NCBI RefSeq assembly: GCF_014268785.2
Contig: NZ_JABWRD020000001.1
Coordinates: 385,001-449,000 of the forward strand
Direction of reading: 5' to 3'
Source: Pseudomonas shirazensis
GTDB lineage: Bacteria; Pseudomonadota; Gammaproteobacteria; Pseudomonadales; Pseudomonadaceae
Length of the DNA stretch: 64,000 nt
Shown here: piece by piece, positions 24,662 to 35,857 of the stretch
Layout: each line of letters starts with the position of its first letter
Position numbering within the stretch: position 1 is the first letter of the stretch
Program-made: the position numbers and the translations under genes
Notes under the pieces: generated by a model
Told to the model about the DNA's origin: nothing
Database searches by the model: none
What the model saw: the letters and a program-made list of their open reading frames with translations, nothing else

Positions 24662-24765
24662 GCCCGCGTGAGCGGGCGTGGCTAATGGAAATCTGTGTGC
24701 CTGCGGCTCGCATCGATCAATACCGTGCGCGCCTGCGAGGCTGGCGGGTGGCACGGACCACCCGC
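24662..24765 (-). other. Two strong hairpins in the nuoF-nuoG gap
   Basis: Within the 134-nt gap, GCCCGC/GCGGGC (24662-24667 with 24672-24677, loop GTGA) and GCGGGTGG/CCACCCGC (24744-24751 with 24758-24765) are perfect 6- and 8-bp stems. Neither has a U tract, so they are not full terminators. They may mark mRNA processing or stability points that set the subunit ratio. Confidence 0.6.
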
Positions 24766-24776
24766 ATGCAAATGTG

Positions 24777-26153
24777 TTACGCGCCGGCCACAGTCGGTTC
24801 GACCTGAATCGGCTTGGCCAAATCCGGGCGCAGGGTATGCTCGCTGGTAGCAGCGACACCGGCCTCGAACTCGGAGCGGAAGTATTTGATGGCACTGCCC
24901 AGCGGCTCGACGGCACCCGGTGCGTGGGCACAGAAGGTACGACCAGGGCCGAGGAAGTTGACCAGGCCCAGCAGCGTCTCAATGTCCTCTGCCTTGCCCT
25001 GGCCGTTCTCCAGCGCACGCAGCATCTTCACGCTCCACGGCAAGCCATCACGGCACGGTGTGCACCAGCCGCACGACTCACGGGCAAAGAACTCTTCCAT
25101 GTTGCGCAGCAGCGACACCATGCTGACGCTGTCGTCGACTGCCATGGCCAGGCCGGTACCCATCCGGGTGCCAACCTTGGCGATGCCGCCGGCGTACATC
25201 TGCGCGTCAAGGTGCTCAGGCAACAGGAAGCCGGTACCGGCGCCGCCTGGCTGCCAGCACTTGAGCTTGAAGCCATCGCGCATGCCGCCGGCGTAGTCTT
25301 CGAACAGCTCACGGGCGGTCACGCCGAAGGGCAGTTCCCAGAGGCCTGGGTTTTTCACCTTGCCGGAGAAGCCCATCAGCTTGGTGCCGTGGTCTTCGCT
25401 GCCTTCGCGGGCCAGCGACTTGTACCAGTCAACGCCATTGCCAACGATGGCCGGCACGTTGCACAGGGTCTCGACGTTGTTCACGCAGGTCGGCTTGCCC
25501 CATACGCCAACGGCGGCAGGGAAGGGCGGCTTGGAGCGCGGGTTGGCGCGGCGGCCTTCGAGCGAGTTGATCAGCGCGGTTTCTTCACCGCAGATGTAAC
25601 GCCCGGCACCGGTGTGAACGAACAGCTCGAAGTCAAAACCGCTGCCGAGAATGTTCTTGCCCAGCAGGCCAGCGGCCTTGGCTTCGTCGATCGCACGGTT
25701 GAGGTTTTTCGCGGCGGTGGTGTATTCGCCACGCAGGAAGATGTAACCGCGGTAGGCCTTGAGGGCGCGGGCGCTGATCAGCATGCCCTCCACCAGCAGA
25801 TGGGGTTGTTGCTCCATCAGCATGCGGTCTTTCCAGGTGTTGGGCTCCATTTCATCCGCGTTGCACAGCAGGTAGCGGATGTTCATGGATTCGTCTTTGG
25901 GCATAAGGCCCCACTTCACCCCAGTGGGGAAGCCGGCGCCACCACGACCCTTGAGGCCGGCGTCCTTGACGGTCTGAACGATGTCGTCCTGGGACATCTG
26001 CGCCAGTGCCTTGCGGGCAGCGGCGTAGCCGTCCTTGGCCTGGTACTCGTCGAGCCAGATCGGCTCGCCGTCGTCACGCAGGCGCCAGGTCAGCGGGTGA
26101 GTCTCGGCGGCGCGCGCAATGCGGTTGGCCGGGCCGAAGGAAGTGATGGTCAT
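24777..26153 (-). CDS. nuoF: NADH-quinone oxidoreductase subunit F
   Basis: A 458-aa subunit that binds NADH and FMN and carries [4Fe-4S] cluster N3. The FMN/NADH region [16 protein letters not shown] (about 68-83) and the cluster ligands [11 protein letters not shown] (about 360-370) are intact. Overlaps nuoE by 4 nt (ATGA). Normal length. Confidence 0.97.
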   Translation of the reverse strand: MTITSFGPANRIARAAETHPLTWRLRDDGEPIWLDEYQAKDGYAAARKALAQMSQDDIVQTVKDAGLKGRGGAGFPTGVKWGLMPKDESMNIRYLLCNADEMEPNTWKDRMLMEQQPHLLVEGMLISARALKAYRGYIFLRGEYTTAAKNLNRAIDEAKAAGLLGKNILGSGFDFELFVHTGAGRYICGEETALINSLEGRRANPRSKPPFPAAVGVWGKPTCVNNVETLCNVPAIVGNGVDWYKSLAREGSEDHGTKLMGFSGKVKNPGLWELPFGVTARELFEDYAGGMRDGFKLKCWQPGGAGTGFLLPEHLDAQMYAGGIAKVGTRMGTGLAMAVDDSVSMVSLLRNMEEFFARESCGWCTPCRDGLPWSVKMLRALENGQGKAEDIETLLGLVNFLGPGRTFCAHAPGAVEPLGSAIKYFRSEFEAGVAATSEHTLRPDLAKPIQVEPTVAGA

Positions 26154-26647
26154 ACGTAACCCTCCAGCAGTTTGGTCACGCCAGCAGGCTGCACGTCGCC
26201 AAAGGTGTCATCGTCGATCATCAGTGCCGGGGCCTTGTCGCAGTTGCCCAGGCAGCACACCGGCAGCAGGGTGAAACGCCCGTCTGCAGTGGTCTGGCCG
26301 AGGCCGATGCCCAGGTCGCTCTGGATCTGGCTGACCACCGACTCGTGGCCGCCGATGTAGCAGACCATGCTGTCGCAGACACGGATGATGTGCCGGCCGA
26401 CCGGCTGACGGAAGATCTGGCTGTAGAAGGTGGCCACACCCTCGACGTCGCTGGCAGGGATCCCGAGCAGCTCGCCAATCGCATAGATGGCGCCGTCCGG
26501 GACCCAGCCGCGCTGCTTCTGGACAATCTTCAGGGCTTCGATGGACGCCGCACGCGGGTCCTCGTAGTGGTGCTTTTCGTGCTCGATGGCCGAGCGCTCG
26601 GTTTCGCTCAGGGCGAAACGGTCGGTTTGGATAAGCGTGTTATTCAT
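26150..26647 (-). CDS. nuoE: NADH-quinone oxidoreductase subunit E
   Basis: A 165-aa thioredoxin-like subunit with the [2Fe-2S] cluster N1a. Ligands are visible in [11 protein letters not shown] (about 98-104) and [12 protein letters not shown] (about 133-145). It forms the NADH-dehydrogenase module with NuoF and NuoG. It starts 2 nt after nuoCD. Confidence 0.96.
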   Translation of the reverse strand: MNNTLIQTDRFALSETERSAIEHEKHHYEDPRAASIEALKIVQKQRGWVPDGAIYAIGELLGIPASDVEGVATFYSQIFRQPVGRHIIRVCDSMVCYIGGHESVVSQIQSDLGIGLGQTTADGRFTLLPVCCLGNCDKAPALMIDDDTFGDVQPAGVTKLLEGYV

Positions 26648-26649
26648 GC

Positions 26650-28449
<1,800 letters not shown>

Positions 28450-28471
28450 TCAACGTAGAGAATGAAGCCAG

Positions 28472-28499
28472 GCCGCCGGCTCCAGAGGGAGCGGGCGGC
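28472..28499 (-). other. Strong hairpin between nuoB and nuoCD
   Basis: GCCGCC (28472-28477) pairs with GGCGGC (28494-28499), and inside it CTCC (28480-28483) pairs with GGAG (28488-28491). There is no U tract. It sits in the second largest gap of the operon and may act like the nuoF-nuoG hairpins. Confidence 0.55.
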
Positions 28500-28510
28500 A
28501 GGTCGCTGGA

Positions 28511-29188
28511 TCAGACTTCGTCGGGGCTGCGCAGGTTGGTGACCTGAATACGCTGTTCACGACGCAGGTCTTTCTGGGCAGGCATCTCGGCACGGTAAAT
28601 GCCTTGATCGCCTACTACCCAGGAGAGCGGACGTCGTTCTTGCCCGATCGATTCCTGCAGCAGCATCAAGCCTTGCAGGAACGCCTCGGGGCGTGGCGGG
28701 CAGCCGGGTACGTAGACATCCACGGGGAGGAACTTGTCGACCCCCTGAACGACCGAGTAGATGTCGTACATGCCACCGGAGTTGGCGCACGAACCCATGG
28801 AAATGACCCATTTTGGTTCGAGCATCTGCTCGTACAGGCGCTGAATGATCGGCGCCATCTTGATGAAGCAGGTACCGGCGATGACCATGAAGTCGGCCTG
28901 ACGCGGCGAGGCCCGGATGACTTCGGCGCCGAAGCGGGCGATGTCGTGGGGTGCCGTGAACGCCGTGGTCATTTCCACGTAGCAGCAGGACAGGCCGAAG
29001 TTATACGGCCACAGGGAGTTCTTGCGCCCCCAGTTGACCGCACCACGCAGCACATCTTCGAGTTTCCCCATGTAGATGTTCTTGTGGACCTGGTCTTCGA
29101 GCAGTTGGTCGGTAACGGTTTCCCGCTCACCGACCGGATATTGCTCGTTGGGTGCATCCGGATCGATTCTGGTGAGATTGTATTGCAT
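28511..29188 (-). CDS. nuoB: NADH-quinone oxidoreductase subunit B
   Basis: A 225-aa subunit binding the terminal [4Fe-4S] cluster N2, which reduces quinone. The four ligands are visible: tandem Cys68-Cys69 (LSCCYVE), Cys134 (GSCANSGGM) and Cys163 (PGCPPRPE). It starts 9 nt after nuoA with GAGG 7 nt upstream. Confidence 0.96.
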   Translation of the reverse strand: MQYNLTRIDPDAPNEQYPVGERETVTDQLLEDQVHKNIYMGKLEDVLRGAVNWGRKNSLWPYNFGLSCCYVEMTTAFTAPHDIARFGAEVIRASPRQADFMVIAGTCFIKMAPIIQRLYEQMLEPKWVISMGSCANSGGMYDIYSVVQGVDKFLPVDVYVPGCPPRPEAFLQGLMLLQESIGQERRPLSWVVGDQGIYRAEMPAQKDLRREQRIQVTNLRSPDEV

Positions 29189-29197
29189 GCCAAAGCC

Positions 29198-29611
29198 TCA
29201 TTGTTTCAGCTTCGCTTGCCGCTTGCGACGACCTTCGGGAGCCCAATCGAGGGCCCCGACGCGCCATAGGTAGACAAGACCTGCCAACAGAATTGCTATG
29301 AAAACGAGTGCTTCGACGAATCCGGTCCAGCCGCTTTCGCGGACGGACACAGACCATGCAAAGAGAAAGAGGGCTTCGATATCGAAGATCACGAATAGCA
29401 TCGCGACCAGATAGAATTTTGCCGACAGGCGCATGCGTGCGCCGCCGGTTGGCAGCATGCCGGATTCAAAGGGTTCGTTCTTGGCGCGGCCCCAGGCTTT
29501 GCTACCGAGCAGGGCGGACAGGCCGAGCATGAAGGCGCACAGGCCGACGACACCCAGAAGGAAGATGGCAAAGCCCCAGTTGTGGGCGATGAGTCCTGCT
29601 GAATCCGACAT
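29198..29611 (-). CDS. nuoA: NADH-quinone oxidoreductase subunit A
   Basis: A 137-aa membrane subunit with three transmembrane helices and the conserved loop [17 protein letters not shown] between helices 1 and 2 near the quinone chamber. It is the first gene of the operon; AGGA lies 8 nt before the start. The promoter must lie in the 616-nt region upstream. Confidence 0.96.
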   Translation of the reverse strand: MSDSAGLIAHNWGFAIFLLGVVGLCAFMLGLSALLGSKAWGRAKNEPFESGMLPTGGARMRLSAKFYLVAMLFVIFDIEALFLFAWSVSVRESGWTGFVEALVFIAILLAGLVYLWRVGALDWAPEGRRKRQAKLKQ

Positions 29612-29881
29612 GCTAGAAATCCTTATACAGAGACCCAGCTCTGCAGTCTGAAATAAGTAACGCGGCGACGCGGTGTCGCGGGTGCAGTGACCAAATGTCG
29701 CAGCTGAATCAATCGCGCTGATTTTATGGGTAAACCAAGAGCAAGTAAAATTTCTATGGCAAATTAATTCTTCGGTTTAACAACAAAAACCGATTGTAAC
29801 TGGCTGAAAGCCTTGATTTTCGGGCATTGCGGCTGGTTTTGTTAATTATGTTTCCTGCATCGTGTAACGGAATGCAAGTTG

Positions 29882-29900
29882 CGTAATGATAATTAATATC
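29882..29900. promoter_or_regulatory. Fur-box-like sequence upstream of nuo
   Basis: The 19-mer CGTAATGATAATTAATATC agrees at 15 of 19 positions with the consensus GATAATGATAATCATTATC. Its AT-rich surroundings raise the chance of a random match. If real, it would tie iron status to the Fe-S-rich complex I or to a nearby small RNA. Confidence 0.4.
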
Positions 29901-29989
29901 GTTTGGAGTGGTGCGGTTCATTTTACTTGGTCTGATGCTTGCAAAGTTGCTAGCGGTGCTTTTTGATTGCAAATGCGAAGGGCTCTCGT

Positions 29990-30100
29990 TCTAGCAGCTT
30001 TTTAAACGGTCTGCCCCGCTCTGGATCAATGGGTTGGTTGATCTCAACGCGCAGACAGTTTGCTTGAGGAGCATAGCCCCTGATTCGGGGCTTTGCTTTT
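29990..30100 (+). ncRNA. Possible small RNA with terminator
   Basis: On the plus strand, GATCAA (30024-30029) and TTGATC (30038-30043) can form a hairpin, followed by AGCCCC-loop-GGGGCT (30075-30092) and TTGCTTTTT, a plausible Rho-independent terminator. No plus-strand gene lies upstream to need it, which suggests a small RNA. The 5' end and promoter are not identified; 29990 is only a guess. Confidence 0.25.
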
Positions 30101-30227
30101 TACGTGGTTTTGGGACGCTTGCGGTGCGTGATGGCCGCCATGAGCAGGGGTGTGCAGTTCTCTGCGGTTCACTGCGGGGGAACCGGTTAGCGCCGTGACC
30201 GACAAGACGTCATCGATGCGGCAGGCA

Positions 30228-31442
30228 TCAAGCGTATAAGCGCACCAGGAAAAGCCCCTGGCGTCCGTTGGCGGGCGACTCCAAGCTGGCGGTGCACAGC
30301 GGCTGGCCATTACGCTGGCAGGCAACTGAGCTTGCCATGCCCGGGCCTGACAGCGCTGACCAGCCGTCCGTACCATACAAAGGGTCGAATTTGCCAGAGC
30401 CATCCAGGCGTGCAGTCATGAACGGTGAAGCACTTTCGAGGCCATTCACGCAGAGGTAGATTTTTTCATCTGCCGATGGCTGATGACTGAATGCGATATC
30501 CAGTGGGGTGACCGATTCGTCCGGGCGCTCGACCCTGAGCGGTTGTCCTTTGTTGAAGGTGTTGTCCAAACGGCCGTCCGGTGTAAATCGCACGAGTGCT
30601 GTGCTCTCGCTTAGGGTATTGATTTGGGTGACACACGCGAGGACGAAGCGGTCATTGTACGCATCGTGCTTAAGCACCTTTGGCAGCATTGGCAAATCAG
30701 GAATGGTGATGAACAATTCTCCCCGCTCACCGAAATCCCGATCCACCTCGCCGCTTGCGGTGAGGTGGTAGATCACTACGAAGTCAGCAAAGTCTGTCGT
30801 AGGTGTCGGACTCACGGATACGATCAAACTGTCAGCGTTGACCGCGATTCCCCCCAGTATTGCCGCCGCGTTTTTATAGGTGGCTACCCAGTAGCCGGTT
30901 CCATTGAACGCTGGCTGAAGCTCGCCCGCCAGGTTGACGGCTACTACTCTTCCTCTGGATGCGAAATAGAGAACGTCACCTATGATGCCGCTGCCCACGC
31001 TGGAGTAGGGACGGATATCTGGCTGTGCTTCTGGAACGTCGTACGTCCGATAGGGCACCTCGCCACCGAAGTCCAGATCCGGCTGGCCATCAGGGAGCAG
31101 TCGGAAAACGATAGGCTGGTATTGGTCGGGCGCAAGGTTAAGGTCGCCGATAATGAAAATGCGTCCCTCACGGTCGGTGACGATTGCGGTCAGGAATATT
31201 CTCGGTGCGGTGGGGTACAGGATGCTTGTTACACCCTGCGTGCCGAAACTGGTGTCAAGTGCGCCGCTGCTGTCGACTCGCAGGATGTTGATGCCTTTGT
31301 CAGTCCGGTGGGCACTTGTGAGGATCATTTTCTGGCTCTGCTCAAGAAAATACGCAGGGCCAAGGTGATTGAACTTCAGGTCTGAAAAATACCCGTTCTT
31401 TGCGTATGCGGGATCGATCTGTCCAGCTTGAGATTGTTCCAT
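30228..31442 (-). CDS. Delta-60 repeat protein of unknown function
   Basis: A 404-aa protein made of seven delta-60 repeats, each with a core like (G)xLDxxFGxxG. Copies begin near residues 8, 61, 119, 173, 231, 291 and 351, spaced 53-60 apart, and suggest a beta-propeller-like fold. No signal peptide is seen. The frame is open to 31547, but that ATG falls inside the U tract of the aceA terminator; at 31442 GGGAG lies about 7 nt upstream, so I chose it. Such proteins occur in secreted or surface roles, but none is established for this one. Confidence 0.78.
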   Translation of the reverse strand: MEQSQAGQIDPAYAKNGYFSDLKFNHLGPAYFLEQSQKMILTSAHRTDKGINILRVDSSGALDTSFGTQGVTSILYPTAPRIFLTAIVTDREGRIFIIGDLNLAPDQYQPIVFRLLPDGQPDLDFGGEVPYRTYDVPEAQPDIRPYSSVGSGIIGDVLYFASRGRVVAVNLAGELQPAFNGTGYWVATYKNAAAILGGIAVNADSLIVSVSPTPTTDFADFVVIYHLTASGEVDRDFGERGELFITIPDLPMLPKVLKHDAYNDRFVLACVTQINTLSESTALVRFTPDGRLDNTFNKGQPLRVERPDESVTPLDIAFSHQPSADEKIYLCVNGLESASPFMTARLDGSGKFDPLYGTDGWSALSGPGMASSVACQRNGQPLCTASLESPANGRQGLFLVRLYA

Positions 31443-31545
31443 CACGTAGCTCCCGGCTTCCAGGTTAAGAGAGGCGTCATGGTCGCTCAGCTGTGAATAT
31501 TGGGGTACTGGCAGAACTGACAGGTGCCACGAGGTCGCAGCTTGC

Positions 31546-31582
31546 ATAAAAAAAAGCCCGGCGCTGTAGCCAGCGCCGGGCT
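31546..31582 (-). terminator. aceA terminator
   Basis: A perfect 12-bp stem (31555-31566 with 31571-31582, loop 4 nt) of GC-rich sequence followed on the minus strand by eight T residues (31548-31555). It ends the aceA transcript and separates it from the delta-60 gene. Confidence 0.93.
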
Positions 31583-31599
31583 TGTTACTGCGTGAAATG

Positions 31600-32925
<1,326 letters not shown>

Positions 32926-33424
32926 GTGATTAAAACCTCGTCGCATCATTCTTGGGGTAGTTGTGGTGCTGATGCTCAAAAGTCGCGGATCAGAGCGCCT
33001 GACGGCTGTCCTGTTCGAAGGTGGTACGACGGCGAACGCCAAGGCTCGAAGGGGAAGGAGGGCGCAGCTCGAGCAAGGTGCGGCGACAGGTCGGCTCGTG
33101 GATGCCTTGCTGTGGCGCGACAGGATTGCCTGGTGACTGCGGTGATGCGCTTCCGTCCCTCGGGACAACTTCTCGTTGCAGTCGCAATCCGGTCGAACCG
33201 CCTTGTGGGCCGTATAGACACGAGACGCCTCCAGGGGTAGCCGGAGCGCGCCTCGAAGACCCTTGCCAGGGCCTCTGATTAGCGGGAGCGAGGCCATCAT
33301 GCCCTTGTCAAAAAGTGCCTGTCAAATGTTTTGTAGTGCTTTTCTGGGTATACTACATCTTTGGTCTAATACGACTCCACAGTCAGTTTCAAGGCCTTTG
33401 GTCGAAGCCTCGAATTGCCTGGGT
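32926..33424. other. Non-coding region upstream of aceA
   Basis: This 499-nt gap holds the aceA promoter (see 33296-33325) and a GC-rich leader of about 360 nt that is predicted in no known riboswitch class that I recognise. Frames through it have no homology. The part 33302-33400 is T-rich on the plus strand and includes GGGTATACTAC, which might be a -10 for the plus strand, but no gene follows there. Confidence 0.6.
33296..33325 (-). promoter_or_regulatory. Candidate aceA promoter
   Basis: On the minus strand a perfect TTGACA (33320-33325) is followed after 18 nt by CATGAT (33296-33301), 4 of 6 matches to TATAAT. A second TTGACA lies 14 nt downstream (33306-33311). The leader to aceA would be long, about 365 nt, so another promoter nearer the gene cannot be excluded. 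Confidence 0.45.
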
Positions 33425-34159
33425 TCAGTCGAGAAGGTCGACTCTGACACGTAAAGTCATGTTTTCTCCGCGTTGCGTGCTGTAACTGTGGCTTGACGCA
33501 CTCCGTTCAGCCTGGCTCTGCTGGTTGTATCCGGCCAAAGTGATCCACTCGCCAAGCCTGCCTGTTACGGTTGTGTCGGTACTCTGCACTTTCACTACAT
33601 CGGGACGTTCGCCGCTCATTCGATCATTATTGCTGCTGATTGCCAGCCGCACCGTGTCGCCGCTGACGCTTGGTGTGACATAGAAACCCTGAGTCACATT
33701 GCGATATTCAGTGTTGCTCTGCACGCGGCCGTAGCCGTCGGTGCTGCTGCTGGTGATCGGCACGCTCTGGCCAACCTGGATCAGCGCCGGCTGGCCGTCA
33801 CTGGCCTGGATCTGCTGCAGGCCGCCCTCCCGGTTGCTGGTGCCGTAGCGAATCACCCGCGCATTGCCACGGTTGTCCTGAAAGCTGCTGTCATTGTTGT
33901 CGACGCTGATCAGCAAGCGCTTGGCTTTGCTGTCGAGTTGCTGCAACAGCGCGCGCAAGTCGCCAATACGCTCAGGGCTGGCATTGACGATCAGCTTGTT
34001 CTCGAAGGCGCTGACGCTGCCTTCCTTGCCAATAAAGGCCTGCGCGGTGGGCAGCAGCTCGGCACTGCTGCGGTGCTGCAAGGGCAGCACTTCGGTGGCG
34101 GCCTGGGCGCCAAGGCCGGTAGCCAGCAGCAGTGAAGCGAGCAGGGGGCGTAGCAGCAT
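33425..34159 (-). CDS. Periplasmic protein with secretin N-terminal-type domains
   Basis: A 244-aa protein with a signal peptide (about 1-20, ending AQA) and one secretin N-type domain (about 22-85, with LPLQHRSSAELLPTAQAF and ENKLIVNASPERIGDLRALLQQLD). The rest (about 90-244) resembles the early beta-domain of secretins but lacks the pore-forming C-terminal barrel. Such stand-alone proteins occur in Pseudomonas; function unknown. Start 34159 begins the signal peptide with GGAGA upstream; a longer frame to 34240 has no support. Confidence 0.8.
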   Translation of the reverse strand: MLLRPLLASLLLATGLGAQAATEVLPLQHRSSAELLPTAQAFIGKEGSVSAFENKLIVNASPERIGDLRALLQQLDSKAKRLLISVDNNDSSFQDNRGNARVIRYGTSNREGGLQQIQASDGQPALIQVGQSVPITSSSTDGYGRVQSNTEYRNVTQGFYVTPSVSGDTVRLAISSNNDRMSGERPDVVKVQSTDTTVTGRLGEWITLAGYNQQSQAERSASSHSYSTQRGENMTLRVRVDLLD

Positions 34160-34359
34160 GTTGGAGTTCTCCGCAGGTTGAACAGACATGATGGCAAATT
34201 TGTCACGGTTATGCCGGATGAGGATCACAACCTGAGTCAAATGCGCTCAGTTGCCACGCACAGGTGGTTGCCCCCGGACAAACTCCGTAACATCGCGCCC
34301 CCGCTCGCTGCACGTTCAGATGCCAGCGCTTGCACAGATTGACTGATCTCAGGAAGCCC

Positions 34360-35802
34360 ATGAAACCCGCCCGACTACGCGCCGATGTCCTCGCCGGCCT
34401 TACTACTTCCTTCGCCCTGGTACCCGAGTGCATCGCCTTTGCTCTGGTCGCCCATCTCAACCCGCTGATGGGGTTGTACGGTGCATTCATCATCTGCACG
34501 CTGACAGCCTTGTTCGGCGGCCGACCGGGGATGATCTCCGGCGCGGCCGGCTCAATGGCGGTGGTGATCGTCGCGCTGGTGGTACAGCACGGCGCGCAGT
34601 ACCTGCTGGCAACGGTGCTGCTGGGCGGGTTACTGATGATCCTGTTTGGCGTGCTGCGCTTGGGCAAGCTCGTAAGGCTGGTGCCGTACCCGGTAATGCT
34701 TGGCTTCGTCAATGGCCTGGCCATCGTCATCGCCATGGCCCAGCTCGAGCATTTCAAAAGTGGCGAGCAGTGGCTCAGTGGCACCCCGCTGTACCTGATG
34801 ATTGGCCTGGTAGCGTTGACCATGCTGGTGGTCTATGTGTTGCCGCGCCTGACCCGCAGCGTGCCGCCGGCGCTGGTGGCCATTGTTGGCGTCGGCCTGC
34901 TGGTGTACCTGCTTGATCTGCCGACAAGGACCTTGGGTGATATGGCGCATATCGCCGGCGGTCTGCCGCAGTTGGCTTGGCCGCAGGTGCCATGGACCCT
35001 GGATACGCTGAAAATCATTGCCCCCTATGCGCTGCTGATGGCCATGGTCGGCCTGCTGGAAACCCTGCTGACCCTTAACCTCACCGATGAAATAACCGAG
35101 AGCCGTGGCTTTCCAGATCGTGAATGTGTGGCCCTGGGCGCGGCCAACATGGTCTCGGGCATGTGCGGTGGCATGGGTGGCTGCGCAATGATCGGGCAGA
35201 CCATGATCAACCTCAGCTCCAATGGCCGTGGGCGGCTGTCGGGGGTAGTGGCTGGCGGCATGATCCTGCTGTTCGTGTTGTTCCTGTCACCACTGATCGA
35301 GCGGATACCGCTGGCGGCACTGGTCGGGGTGATGTTCGTGGTGGCCCAGCAGACCTTCGCCTGGGCGTCACTGCGGGTGTTGCACAAGGTACCCGTCAGT
35401 GATGTGCTGGCGATCATTGCCGTGACCGTGGTCACGGTATTCACCGACCTGGCCATGGCGGTGCTGTTCGGGATCATCCTCGCAGCGATCAACTTCGCCT
35501 GGCAGCATGCCCGCGAGCTGTACGCCGACAGCCATGTCGATAGCGATGGCAACAAGCACTATCAGGTACACGGCACGCTGTTTTTTGCTTCCACGGCGGC
35601 GTTCCTCAACCAGTTCGAGCCCGCGCAGGACCCTGATGGGGTGACGCTGGATTGCAAGCACCTGAGCTTTGTCGACTACTCGGCGGTGGCGGCGTTGCAA
35701 ACCTTGCGCGAGCGTTACAGCAAGGCCGGCAAGCATCTGCGTGTTGTGCACCTGTCCGAGCGCTGCAAGAAGCTGCTCAAGCGGGCAGGGGCCCAGCACT
35801 GA
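34360..35802 (+). CDS. SulP-family anion transporter with STAS domain
   Basis: A 480-aa inner-membrane protein. Residues about 10-385 hold 12 or so transmembrane segments of the SLC26/SulP fold, including the signature GPEC-like LVPECIAFA near residue 20 and ESRGFPDRECVALGAANM near 240; residues about 395-480 form a cytoplasmic STAS domain (VTLDCKHLSFVDYSAVAAL). SulP proteins carry sulfate, bicarbonate or C4-dicarboxylates; no carbonic anhydrase or sulfate gene is near, so the substrate is open. AGGA precedes the start at 34360. Confidence 0.9.
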   Translation: MKPARLRADVLAGLTTSFALVPECIAFALVAHLNPLMGLYGAFIICTLTALFGGRPGMISGAAGSMAVVIVALVVQHGAQYLLATVLLGGLLMILFGVLRLGKLVRLVPYPVMLGFVNGLAIVIAMAQLEHFKSGEQWLSGTPLYLMIGLVALTMLVVYVLPRLTRSVPPALVAIVGVGLLVYLLDLPTRTLGDMAHIAGGLPQLAWPQVPWTLDTLKIIAPYALLMAMVGLLETLLTLNLTDEITESRGFPDRECVALGAANMVSGMCGGMGGCAMIGQTMINLSSNGRGRLSGVVAGGMILLFVLFLSPLIERIPLAALVGVMFVVAQQTFAWASLRVLHKVPVSDVLAIIAVTVVTVFTDLAMAVLFGIILAAINFAWQHARELYADSHVDSDGNKHYQVHGTLFFASTAAFLNQFEPAQDPDGVTLDCKHLSFVDYSAVAALQTLRERYSKAGKHLRVVHLSERCKKLLKRAGAQH

Positions 35803-35857
35803 TCAATCATGCCTGGGCCGGCGTGGATGCGCGGCACAGGCATAACAACCCGCTGGC

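Larger units (their letters stand above)
29612..30227. other. Non-coding, AT-rich region upstream of nuoA
   Basis: This 616-nt gap lies upstream of nuoA and downstream of the delta-60 protein gene, both on the minus strand. It is much richer in A and T (especially 29740-29990) than the genes around it and has no convincing coding frame. It holds a Fur-box-like site (29882-29900) and a hairpin-plus-U-tract at 30075-30100 on the plus strand. I could not place the nuo promoter. Confidence 0.7.

Noticed and set aside
30024..30043. GATCAA-N8-TTGATC as an ANR site
   Set aside because: ANR boxes read TTGAT-N4-ATCAA; here the half-sites are in the opposite order and the spacing is 8. It is better read as a hairpin.
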